Assembly (NCBI RefSeq): GCF_900100375.1
Contig: NZ_FNEZ01000002.1
Location: forward strand, 186,001 to 250,000
Direction of reading: 5' to 3'
Source of the DNA: Flavobacterium noncentrifugens
GTDB lineage: Bacteria; Bacteroidota; Bacteroidia; Flavobacteriales; Flavobacteriaceae
Length of the DNA: 64,000 nt
The number at the start of each line of letters is the position of its first letter. The first letter of the stretch is position 1. This document shows positions 9,499-18,401 of this stretch, piece after piece. The position numbers and the translations under genes are program-made. The notes beneath the pieces are model-generated. The model ran no database searches. It saw only the letters and a list, made by a program, of their open reading frames with translations, and was not told the DNA's origin.

Positions 9499-10138
9499 AT
9501 GGAAACTGCAGAAAGCGATTTTAATCCATTGGATGCTGATCGAAAGAAGATCATTTTTAAATTGCCGTTCGTATCGATAAAACCGCTGTCTGTCTCAGAA
9601 ATGCCGAAAAAGAACCAAAATGCATAACTTCGCGATTATGGAAAAAAAATTGTTCATAACAACGGCTTACCATGAATTTGCATTGAAAAGCTACGAATAC
9701 AATGTCATCGATTATTTACTGAAACCAATTCCGTTTGAACGCTTCATGGCGGCAATTAGCAAAGTCGTCGATCGGACACATCCAAAAAGCTAAACCGAAA
9801 TCCGGTGGTTGCACAGGAAGAAGCCTGCCTGTTTTTTATGTTGAACAAGAAAAAAGCGCGCATTTCGCTACAGCATTTTGTTTATTGAAAGCCAGCGCGA
9901 ATACCTCAAAATTGTCACCGAAACCAAAACGATTCTTACCCGTTACCTGCTTGCAGCTGTTGAAAAGGCGCTGCCGCCGGAAAATTTCATCCGCGTGCAC
10001 CGCTCCTTTATCGTCGCCCGGAACAAGATCGATCTTTTTGACGCCAGCAGCATCGAGATCGGCAAAAACGAAATCCCGATCGGGCGAAGTTACAAAAGCT
10101 ACGTACTTCAAGCGCTGGGATTTAAAGGAACTGAATAG
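9499..10138 (+). pseudogene. Decayed LytTR-type response regulator
   Basis: A short frame at 9638-9793 encodes the end of a receiver domain (FITTAYHEFALKSYEYNVID followed by YLLKPIPFERFMAAISKV), with the conserved Lys-Pro of the family. An 86-codon frame at 9878-10138 encodes a LytTR DNA-binding domain (REYLKIVTETKTILTRYLL; FIRVHRSFIVARNKID). The first half of the receiver is missing or scrambled; a 42-codon frame from 9499 ends in EMPKK, resembling the EMPKxNG turn. Frameshifts and deletions separate the parts. No intact sensor kinase is nearby. Confidence 0.75.
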
Positions 10139-10212
10139 TTGTGGTACTTAAAATAACGCTTTAGTAGATGAGTATTGTGATTAAACAAGTGATTAGGTTT
10201 AGGTAAGTAATG

Positions 10213-10287
10213 TGTAGCAAAAAATCCAATTTTAAAAAAATGCTACAAAAAGTGTAGCAAAAAAAATAATATTAAAAATTTGCTACA
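10213..10287. repeat. Two tandem TGTAGCA/TGCTACA inverted repeats, 40-base period
   Basis: Seven-base arms TGTAGCA and TGCTACA occur at 10213-10219/10241-10247 and again at 10253-10259/10281-10287, exactly 40 bases apart, with A/T-rich spacers of 21 bases. They lie 125-200 bases upstream of the enolase promoter in a 316-base gene-free region. They could be an operator array or a remnant repeat. Nothing else is recognisable in 10139-10454 apart from the -7 box. Confidence 0.7.
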
Positions 10288-10411
10288 AAAAAGATTTCAC
10301 ATCAAACATCGGATTTTAAAGGTAAAAAGTATGGTGCTAAAATTTCGGATTACTACATCGATTAAGTTGATAATTATTTATTTTTGAGCAGTATGATTGC
10401 CTAACTTCCAA

Positions 10412-10419
10412 TATATTTG
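10412..10419 (+). promoter_or_regulatory. Probable -7 box for eno
   Basis: TATATTTG fits TAnnTTTG and lies 36 bases before the enolase ATG, in AT-rich DNA without a Shine-Dalgarno sequence. The nearest TTG triplets are not at the usual 19-21-base spacing. Confidence 0.6.
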
Positions 10420-10433
10420 CATATAATAAGTAA

Positions 10434-11747
<1,314 letters not shown>

Positions 11748-11766
11748 TCATTTTACGATATTTTTG

Positions 11767-11794
11767 AAACCCGGCTACACAGTCGGGTTTTTTT
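11767..11794 (+). terminator. Terminator of eno
   Basis: AAACCCGGCT pairs with AGTCGGGTTT (one G-T wobble) around a short loop and runs into seven T residues, directly after eno. Confidence 0.85.
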
Positions 11795-11884
11795 ATGCGA
11801 ATTCTAATTCAAAACCGTCGAATTCTCATTGGCTGAATGCTGCCGGGTTTAAAAAAGTATATTTGGGGCATAAATGTAAGACAC
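11788..11884 (+). repeat. Upstream region duplicated before both LRR genes, copy 1
   Basis: From the terminator T-run to the start codon this leader is nearly the same as 14277-14373. Shared pieces include TTATGCGAATTCTAATTCAA, GAATTCTCATTGGCTGAATG and GTATATTTGG. It shows that promoter and gene were duplicated together. Confidence 0.85.
11858..11865 (+). promoter_or_regulatory. Probable -7 box for first LRR surface protein
   Basis: TATATTTG fits TAnnTTTG, 20 bases before the ATG at 11885. It excludes the in-frame ATG at 11837, which lies upstream of it, as the translation start. Confidence 0.65.
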
Positions 11885-14233
11885 ATGAAATTTTTTTTAC
11901 TCTCATTACTGTTATTTGGCGTTGGAGCAGCGGCACAACCTGTTGTGAATATTCCGGATGTGAATTTTAAGAACGCATTGTTGACAAACTCATTCATTAA
12001 TGCTAATAGTGATGGGGAAATTCAAGTTTCAGAAGCAGAAATAATCCAATTTTTGGATGTGTCAAGTAAAAATATTGCATCTGTCGAAGGCATTCGAAGT
12101 TTTATAAATCTGCGTGGATTTCGTTGTTACAACAACCAAATCTCGACGATCGATCTCAGCAATTGCCCTTTATTGTCTGGTTTGGATGTTGAAAAAAATA
12201 ATATTACAAGCCTTGATTTAAGTCATAACGCGCTGCTGGCAACTTTAACGGTAAGTTTTAATCCAATGACAAGTCTTAATATTGACAATTGCACAGTGTT
12301 AAGTAACCTTGAAGTGGAAGCTGCTCCTATTGAAAACCTGAAACTGATTAACCTGCCAAATTTGAATGGTTTTATTTTCACGAGAAATTTGCTCAGAGGA
12401 TCATTAACGGTTTCTAATTGTAATCGCATTACCGGTATTAGTACAATGTCTCTTGAATCCATTTCGAGCCTCACAGAAGTTACGATCACAAATTGTCAAT
12501 TACTGAGATCGATCGATTTAACGGATAATGATGTTGAATCTATATTGCATGTGTCGGGATGTCCGAGTTTGACAGACCTTTCCGTAGGAGGGTTTAATAT
12601 AACAGATTTTGAAATTTTTAATTGCCCAATATTGCAAAATGTTTGGATGAACGGCAACTCATTTCTAACAGCAGATTTATCTCGTTTGCCGAAATTGACT
12701 ACATTGCTTCTACAGCGAGATCCACTATTAAAATCACTGAATATAAAAAATGGCAGTAATGAATCTACTATAAGCGTTGATTCAGATGTGCTTGAGTTTG
12801 TTTGTGCAGATGAATTCCAGCTTAATGACAATGACTTTAACTTTCGAAATCCAGCTGTAGTAGTCAATTCCTATTGTTCATTCACGCCTGGCGGAAACTT
12901 CAATACCATTAACGGAAAAGTAACTTTCGATGAAAACAGCAACGGCTGTGATGAGAATGATGCGCCGCATCCATTGATGAAAATGAAAATCAACGATGGC
13001 ACCAACCAGGCTTCCACGTTTACAAATGCTTCAGGCGACTATCGTTTTTATACCAATGCCGGGAATTTTACGGTAACGCCAGAGTTTGAAAATCCGGCCT
13101 ATTTTACGGCAACTCCGGCCACAGCAACGATCAATTTTCCGGAGAATGACAATTCGGTAGCGACACAAAATTTTTGCTTTGCCGCCAATGCCGTGCATCC
13201 CGATCTCGAAATCGTCATTGCACCACTCGTACCTGCAAGACCCGGATTTAATGCAATGTATCAGATTGTTTACAAAAACAAGGGCAATCAAACGCTTTCA
13301 GGCAACATCAGCTTTAATTTTGACGATGCATTGCTCGATTTTATTGCTGCTTCCATAGTGCCAGATGCACAGGCAACAGGATTGTTGTCGTTTAATTATG
13401 CCAACCTTAGGCCGTTTGAAAGCCGTTCGATCAATGTTTCGCTAAAGCTGAATGCTCCAACAGAAACGCCGCCAGTGAACATTGATGACCAATTGGCATT
13501 TTCGGCCACGATCAATCCGGTTGCAACCGATGAAACACCCGAAGACAATGTTTTTCAATATACCCAAACCGTTGTTGGCTCGTTTGATCCGAATGACAAG
13601 CAATGCCTCGAGGGAACAGCGGTTTCTGCAGCGCAGATCGGGAAATATTTGCACTACATGATCAATTTTGAAAATACCGGAACGCATGTCGCTGAAAATG
13701 TGGTCGTGAAAGATGTCATTGATGTGACGCAATTCGATATCAATTCGCTCCAGATTTTAAGCGCCACCGCTGGTATGTCTGTCAACATAAATGGGAATGT
13801 CGTAGAATTCATTTTTGAAGGCATCCATTTGCCAATCGGCGGGCATGGCAATGTGTTGTTTAAAATTAAAACGCTTCAAAGTCTCGTGCCAAACTCATCA
13901 GTTTCAAATGCCGCAGATATTTTCTTTGATTACAATGCGCCAATTGTTACCCATCCGGCATTGACGCGATTTCAAAATCTGTCGGTTGCAGCGGTTGCTG
14001 TTGATCATTCGATTGCGGTTTATCCAAATCCGGCAAGTGCAGACGTGAATGTCAAATCAGCAACAAACATTCAAATAGTGGAATTGTATGACATTCAGGG
14101 AAGAATACTCGAAACCAAAACGACAAATTCAAAATGGGTTTCGATCGATATTTCAGATAAGGATGCCGGGATTTATTTCCTGAAGGTGACATCGGATAAA
14201 GGTTCGAAAACAGAGAAGATCGTTAAAAAATAA
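11885..14233 (+). CDS. Leucine-rich-repeat surface protein, DUF7619-like, T9SS (paralogue 1)
   Basis: The 782-residue product starts with a signal peptide (MKFFLLSLLLFGVGAAAQ). Next comes an EF-hand-like loop NANSDGEIQVSE (position 1 is Asn instead of Asp) and irregular leucine-rich repeats to about residue 310 (LSHNALLATLTVSFNPMTSL). A carboxypeptidase-like beta domain (INGKVTFDENSNGCDENDAP) follows. Then come two beta-sandwich segments with SFDPNDKQCLEG and YLHYMINFENTGTHVAENV, as in DUF7619 proteins. A T9SS type A sorting domain (YPNPASADVNV...GIYFLKV) ends the protein. It is probably a cell-surface binding protein or adhesin. The second gene is its tandem copy. Start chosen because the promoter box lies after the earlier ATG. 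Confidence 0.88.
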   Translation: MKFFLLSLLLFGVGAAAQPVVNIPDVNFKNALLTNSFINANSDGEIQVSEAEIIQFLDVSSKNIASVEGIRSFINLRGFRCYNNQISTIDLSNCPLLSGLDVEKNNITSLDLSHNALLATLTVSFNPMTSLNIDNCTVLSNLEVEAAPIENLKLINLPNLNGFIFTRNLLRGSLTVSNCNRITGISTMSLESISSLTEVTITNCQLLRSIDLTDNDVESILHVSGCPSLTDLSVGGFNITDFEIFNCPILQNVWMNGNSFLTADLSRLPKLTTLLLQRDPLLKSLNIKNGSNESTISVDSDVLEFVCADEFQLNDNDFNFRNPAVVVNSYCSFTPGGNFNTINGKVTFDENSNGCDENDAPHPLMKMKINDGTNQASTFTNASGDYRFYTNAGNFTVTPEFENPAYFTATPATATINFPENDNSVATQNFCFAANAVHPDLEIVIAPLVPARPGFNAMYQIVYKNKGNQTLSGNISFNFDDALLDFIAASIVPDAQATGLLSFNYANLRPFESRSINVSLKLNAPTETPPVNIDDQLAFSATINPVATDETPEDNVFQYTQTVVGSFDPNDKQCLEGTAVSAAQIGKYLHYMINFENTGTHVAENVVVKDVIDVTQFDINSLQILSATAGMSVNINGNVVEFIFEGIHLPIGGHGNVLFKIKTLQSLVPNSSVSNAADIFFDYNAPIVTHPALTRFQNLSVAAVAVDHSIAVYPNPASADVNVKSATNIQIVELYDIQGRILETKTTNSKWVSIDISDKDAGIYFLKVTSDKGSKTEKIVKK

Positions 14234-14251
14234 ATCTTCTTCCAATAATCT

Positions 14252-14283
14252 AAAGCCGGTTGTAAAAACAGCCGGTTTTTTTA
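14252..14283 (+). terminator. Terminator between the two LRR genes
   Basis: CCGGTTGT pairs with ACAGCCGG (one wobble) with extra A-T pairs at the base and a run of seven T. It sits 20 bases after the stop and is the counterpart of the eno terminator in the duplicated leader. Confidence 0.8.
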
Positions 14284-14373
14284 TGCGAATTCTAATTCAA
14301 ACCCATCGAATTCTCATTGGCTGAATGCCGACGGATTTAAAAAAAGTATATTTGGAATATAAATGTAAGCCAC
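14277..14373 (+). repeat. Upstream region duplicated before both LRR genes, copy 2
   Basis: Nearly identical to 11788-11884, including GAATTCTCATTGGCTGAATG and the TATATTTG box at the same distance (20 bases) from the start codon. Confidence 0.85.
14347..14354 (+). promoter_or_regulatory. Probable -7 box for second LRR surface protein
   Basis: TATATTTG in the duplicated leader, 20 bases before the ATG at 14374; fits TAnnTTTG. Confidence 0.65.
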
Positions 14374-16746
14374 ATGAAAAAGCTTTTACTTTCATTATTG
14401 TTAATTGGTATTGGAGCTGCGGCGCAGCCTGTTGTAAACATCCCGGATGCGAATTTTAAGAATGCTTTGCTCACTTATAATCCGGTTATTGATAGCAATA
14501 GTGATGGGCAAATCCAGGTTTCCGAAGCTGAAGCAATAACTAATCTGCGTTTGGAGTTCCTGGACATTGTTTCTTTCGAAGGCTTGCAGGCGTTCTCAAA
14601 TCTGGAGTCTTTTGACAATTGGGGAAATCCGGTGGCGTTTATTGATCTTACCCAAAACCATAAATTGGTGCAGCTTAGTATCTGGGATGCTCAGAATGAT
14701 TTGTCAACTTTCGATACTTTGGATTTGAGCGGAATGAATTTTTTGACCAATCTGGAACTGAGCCAAAATTCACTTCTCCATTTGAATATTTCGGGCTGTA
14801 CGAGTCTAAAAATCATGAATCTCAGGGAAAGTCCGCTTATCGATTTGGATGTGTCGAATTTGACGCAGCTTGAGGAGTTAAACATCGGAGAATTTGGTAG
14901 TGTCAATGATCAGAGAATTTCAGGGATGTTGAACCTAACGGGGTGTGCGGCACTGCAAACTTTGCGCATTGGAGAAACAAAACTGACTTCCATCAATGCC
15001 AGTGGCTGCCATAGTTTGCTCAAATTAGACTGTGGAACAATGCCAACATTAGTATCCGTAAATCTTCAAGGCTGTTCAGGTATGAATGACCTGAGACTTA
15101 CTTATACCAAACTTTCTACTCTGGATTTGGCAGACTGCGTTTCGCTGGTATATATAGATTTAAATGGTTTTACCAGTACAATTTCAGATCTTGATTTTTC
15201 GCATTGTCCCAATCTGGATCAGGCCAATCTGTCAACATTAGACCTGCATACCTTAAATATAAAGAATGGAAGAAGAGAGACCAACGTTTTTATCAATGAG
15301 AGCCAATTGGAATTTGTTTGCATGGACGAAATACAGATAGCCGATTTTCCCATGTTACAGGTTTTAAATATTCCGGTGAATTCCTATTGTTTGTTTACGC
15401 CCGGCGGAAATTACAACACGATTAAGGGAAAAGTCACATTCGATGAAAGCAACAATGGTTGTGATGAAAATGACGCGCCACATCCATTTCTGAAAGTAAA
15501 AATCAACGATGGTACGAATCAGGGTTCAACATTTACAAATGCTTCAGGAAATTATTATTTTTATACCGATGCAGGGAATTTTACTTTGATACCTGAATTT
15601 GAAAATCCGGCGTATTTTACGACAACTCCAACTTTAGCCACAGTAAACTTTCCTCAAAATGACAATTCGGTAACAACACAGGATTTCTGCTTGACACCAA
15701 ATGCCGTGCATCCTGATCTTGAAATTGTTGTTGCGCCGCTTGTACCTGGAAGACCAGGCTTTAACGCAGTATATCAAATCGTTTATAAGAACAAAGGAAA
15801 TCAAACGCTATCGGGCAACATCAGCTTTAATTTTGACGATGCATTGCTCGATTTTATTGCTGCTTCCATAGTGCCAGATGCACAGGCAACAGGATTGTTG
15901 TCGTTTAATTATACCAGCCTCATGCCGTTTGAAAGCCGTTCGATCAATGTTTCGCTAAAGCTGAATGCTCCAACAGAAACACCGCCGGTGAACATTGATG
16001 ACCAATTGGCATTTTCGGCAACGATCAATCCGGTTGCAACCGATGAAACGCCCGAAGACAATGTTTTTCAATATACCCAAACCGTTGTTGGTTCGTTTGA
16101 TCCGAATGACAAACAATGCCTCGAGGGAACAGCGGTTTCTGCAGCGCAGATCGGGAAATATTTGCACTACATGATCAATTTTGAAAATACCGGAACGCAT
16201 GTCGCTGAAAATGTGGTCGTGAAAGATGTCATTGATGCGGTACAATTCGATATCAATTCCTTTCAGATCTTAGATGCTACCGATGGTATGAGCGTAAAAG
16301 TAACGGGCAATGTCATTGAATTCATTTTTGAAGGCATCCATTTGCCAATCGGCGGGCATGGCAATGTGTTGTTTAAAATTAGAACGCTTGAAAATCTTGC
16401 TCCCAATACCACGGTTTCGAACACGGCAAACATTTTTTTTGATTACAATTACCCGATTGTGACCAACAGGGCAGACACCAGATTTGCAAATCTTAGCGTG
16501 AAAGATGTTGTTGCAGACCTTTCCATACGAATATTTCCAAATCCGGCAAATGATATCGTAAACATTAAATCGGGCGGAATTTTAAAATCAGTTGCGTTGT
16601 TCGACATTGGCGGAAGGCTTATCGAAAAGCAATTTCCAAATGCAGAATCGGCACATTTGGACATGTCATTAAAATCTTCAGGATTGTACTTTGTGAAAAT
16701 CATTACAGACAAAGGTTCGACAACACAAAAGCTCCTTAAAAATTAG
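14374..16746 (+). CDS. Leucine-rich-repeat surface protein, DUF7619-like, T9SS (paralogue 2)
   Basis: The 790-residue product has the same plan as its upstream neighbour: signal peptide (MKKLLLSLLLIGIGAAAQ), a complete EF-hand loop DSNSDGQIQVSE, leucine-rich repeats (LDLSGMNFLTNLELSQNSLL) to about 320, beta domains with SFDPNDKQCLEG, and a T9SS sorting domain (IFPNPANDIVNIKS...GLYFVKI). The repeat domain differs strongly from paralogue 1. Long stretches of the C-terminal half are identical, even at nucleotide level (around 15817-15914 versus 13303-13400). This suggests duplication with selection for varied binding surfaces or later gene conversion. It should be exported by Sec and displayed by the type IX system. 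Confidence 0.88.
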   Translation: MKKLLLSLLLIGIGAAAQPVVNIPDANFKNALLTYNPVIDSNSDGQIQVSEAEAITNLRLEFLDIVSFEGLQAFSNLESFDNWGNPVAFIDLTQNHKLVQLSIWDAQNDLSTFDTLDLSGMNFLTNLELSQNSLLHLNISGCTSLKIMNLRESPLIDLDVSNLTQLEELNIGEFGSVNDQRISGMLNLTGCAALQTLRIGETKLTSINASGCHSLLKLDCGTMPTLVSVNLQGCSGMNDLRLTYTKLSTLDLADCVSLVYIDLNGFTSTISDLDFSHCPNLDQANLSTLDLHTLNIKNGRRETNVFINESQLEFVCMDEIQIADFPMLQVLNIPVNSYCLFTPGGNYNTIKGKVTFDESNNGCDENDAPHPFLKVKINDGTNQGSTFTNASGNYYFYTDAGNFTLIPEFENPAYFTTTPTLATVNFPQNDNSVTTQDFCLTPNAVHPDLEIVVAPLVPGRPGFNAVYQIVYKNKGNQTLSGNISFNFDDALLDFIAASIVPDAQATGLLSFNYTSLMPFESRSINVSLKLNAPTETPPVNIDDQLAFSATINPVATDETPEDNVFQYTQTVVGSFDPNDKQCLEGTAVSAAQIGKYLHYMINFENTGTHVAENVVVKDVIDAVQFDINSFQILDATDGMSVKVTGNVIEFIFEGIHLPIGGHGNVLFKIRTLENLAPNTTVSNTANIFFDYNYPIVTNRADTRFANLSVKDVVADLSIRIFPNPANDIVNIKSGGILKSVALFDIGGRLIEKQFPNAESAHLDMSLKSSGLYFVKIITDKGSTTQKLLKN

Positions 16747-16768
16747 TTAGGTTATTTGGTTAATTTAA

Positions 16769-16802
16769 GAAGCCTGTGATATTTTCGCAGGCTTTCTTTT
16801 TT
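16769..16802 (+). terminator. Terminator after the second LRR gene
   Basis: GAAGCCTG pairs with CAGGCTTTC around an 11-base loop and is followed by a T-rich run, 23 bases after the stop. Confidence 0.82.
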
Positions 16803-16902
16803 GAATAAGCATGATTTCTGACATATACCAAATTGACATCATTTATAGAATTATTAACGATTTCGCTGCAGGAATCATTTTTTAATTCATACTAAATTCC
16901 AT

Positions 16903-16910
16903 AGATTTGT
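16903..16910 (+). promoter_or_regulatory. Probable -7 box for gltA
   Basis: TAGATTTG fits TAnnTTTG, 39 bases upstream of the citrate synthase ATG. Confidence 0.55.
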
Positions 16911-16948
16911 TAAATTATAATTTTCAAGATTAAAATCCACCAATAATT

Positions 16949-18232
16949 ATGTCAAAAACAGCAATATTAGAATTAGATGGCAAAAAGTATGAACTTCCGG
17001 TAATCGTTGGAAGTGAAAACGAAGTGGCGATCGATATTAACAAGTTACGCGATTTATCAGGAGCGATCACCATGGATCCGGGTTATAAAAATTCGGGCGT
17101 ATGCAAAAGCGAAATTACGTTCCTTGATGGGGAAGAAGGCATTTTGCGTTACAGAGGTTATGCTATCGAAGATTTAGCCGATAAAGCCGGATTCCTCGAA
17201 GTTTCCTACCTTGTTATTTTCGGCGAATTGCCAACAGCCAAACAATTGGAGCAGTTTGAAAATGACATTAGAAAATATACTTTGGTCAACGAAGAGATGA
17301 AAAACATCATCGACGGTTTTCCAAAAACAGCGCACCCAATGGGCGTTTTATCGTCATTGACAAGTGCATTGACCGCATTTAACCCAAAAGTGGTCAATGT
17401 TGAAAATGAAAAAGAAATGTATGAAGCGGTGTGTAAAACGATGGGTAAATTCCTTGTTTTGGCCACGTGGACTTTCAGAAAAGCTTCCGGTTTCCCATTA
17501 AACTATTACGACAATACCAAAGGGTATGTTGAGAACTTCCTAAACTTAATGTTTGCCTTGCCAACAGGACCATACAAAGCCAATCCGGTGGTGATCAATG
17601 CCTTGGATAAACTGTTCATCCTTCACGCTGATCACGAGCAAAACTGTTCGACATCAACAGTAAGAATGGTTGGTTCGTCACATGCAGGTTTGTTTGCTTC
17701 GATTTCAGCGGGTGTTTCTGCACTTTGGGGGCCATTGCACGGAGGCGCAAACCAGGCGGTTCTTGAAATGCTTGAGGAAATCCAGAAAAACGGTGGCGAT
17801 GCCGATAAATACCTGGCCAAAGCCAAAGACAAAGACGATCCGTTTAGATTGATGGGCTTTGGGCACAGGGTTTACAAAAACTTTGATCCAAGGGCAAAAA
17901 TCATCAAAAAAGCAGCAGATGAAGTGTTGTCAAATTTAGGCGTTGATGACCCGATTTTGGTGATTGCCAAAAAACTGGAGGAAGCGGCTTTGGTAGACGA
18001 TTATTTCGTATCCAGAAAATTATACCCGAACGTCGATTTCTATTCGGGAATCATTTACCGCGCCCTCGGAATCCCAACAGATATGTTTACCGTGCTTTTC
18101 GCCATCGGGCGTTTGCCGGGATGGATCGCACAATGGAAAGAAATGCGTGTCAATAAAGAACCAATCGGAAGGCCGAGACAAATTTACACCGGATATCCGT
18201 TGCGGGATTTTAAAGATATGGATAAAAGATAA
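16949..18232 (+). CDS. gltA: Citrate synthase
   Basis: Citrate synthase condenses oxaloacetate with acetyl-CoA at the entry of the TCA cycle. The 427-residue type I enzyme begins with the small N-terminal domain of bacterial hexameric forms (ILELDGKKYELPVIVGSEN). It has GPLHGGANQAVLEML (about 261-275, catalytic His) and GFGHRVYKNFDPRAKI (about 308-323, His and oxaloacetate-binding Arg). The catalytic aspartate is in PNVDFYSGIIYRALGIP. It has its own promoter and terminator. The order eno-gltA, interrupted here by the LRR pair, is familiar from flavobacteria. Confidence 0.97.
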   Translation: MSKTAILELDGKKYELPVIVGSENEVAIDINKLRDLSGAITMDPGYKNSGVCKSEITFLDGEEGILRYRGYAIEDLADKAGFLEVSYLVIFGELPTAKQLEQFENDIRKYTLVNEEMKNIIDGFPKTAHPMGVLSSLTSALTAFNPKVVNVENEKEMYEAVCKTMGKFLVLATWTFRKASGFPLNYYDNTKGYVENFLNLMFALPTGPYKANPVVINALDKLFILHADHEQNCSTSTVRMVGSSHAGLFASISAGVSALWGPLHGGANQAVLEMLEEIQKNGGDADKYLAKAKDKDDPFRLMGFGHRVYKNFDPRAKIIKKAADEVLSNLGVDDPILVIAKKLEEAALVDDYFVSRKLYPNVDFYSGIIYRALGIPTDMFTVLFAIGRLPGWIAQWKEMRVNKEPIGRPRQIYTGYPLRDFKDMDKR

Positions 18233-18288
18233 TCCAGAAAAGAATTTCAAAAGCAGGTCGGTAATAATTGACGTTGACTTATTAAATT

Positions 18289-18316
18289 AAATCCCCTGAA
18301 CTCAGGGGATTTTTTT
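18289..18316 (+). terminator. Terminator of gltA
   Basis: AAATCCCCTG / CAGGGGATTT, a perfect ten-base stem with a four-base loop and a T-run. The T-run overlaps the next promoter box. Confidence 0.92.
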
Positions 18317-18323
18317 ATATTTG
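18316..18323 (+). promoter_or_regulatory. Probable -7 box for the deacetylase-like operon
   Basis: TATATTTG fits TAnnTTTG and begins at the last T of the gltA terminator. The first gene starts 78 bases later. Confidence 0.55.
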
Positions 18324-18401
18324 TTCGCCACAGTTAAAAGGCAAATTCCATTATGAATAACGGAATGTATTGCTGCAATATTCTAACCGACCCAATCAAA
18401 T

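Noticed and set aside
10213..10287. Possible CRISPR-like array
   Set aside because: Only two units of 7-base arms, AT-rich spacers and no cas genes; better seen as inverted repeats.
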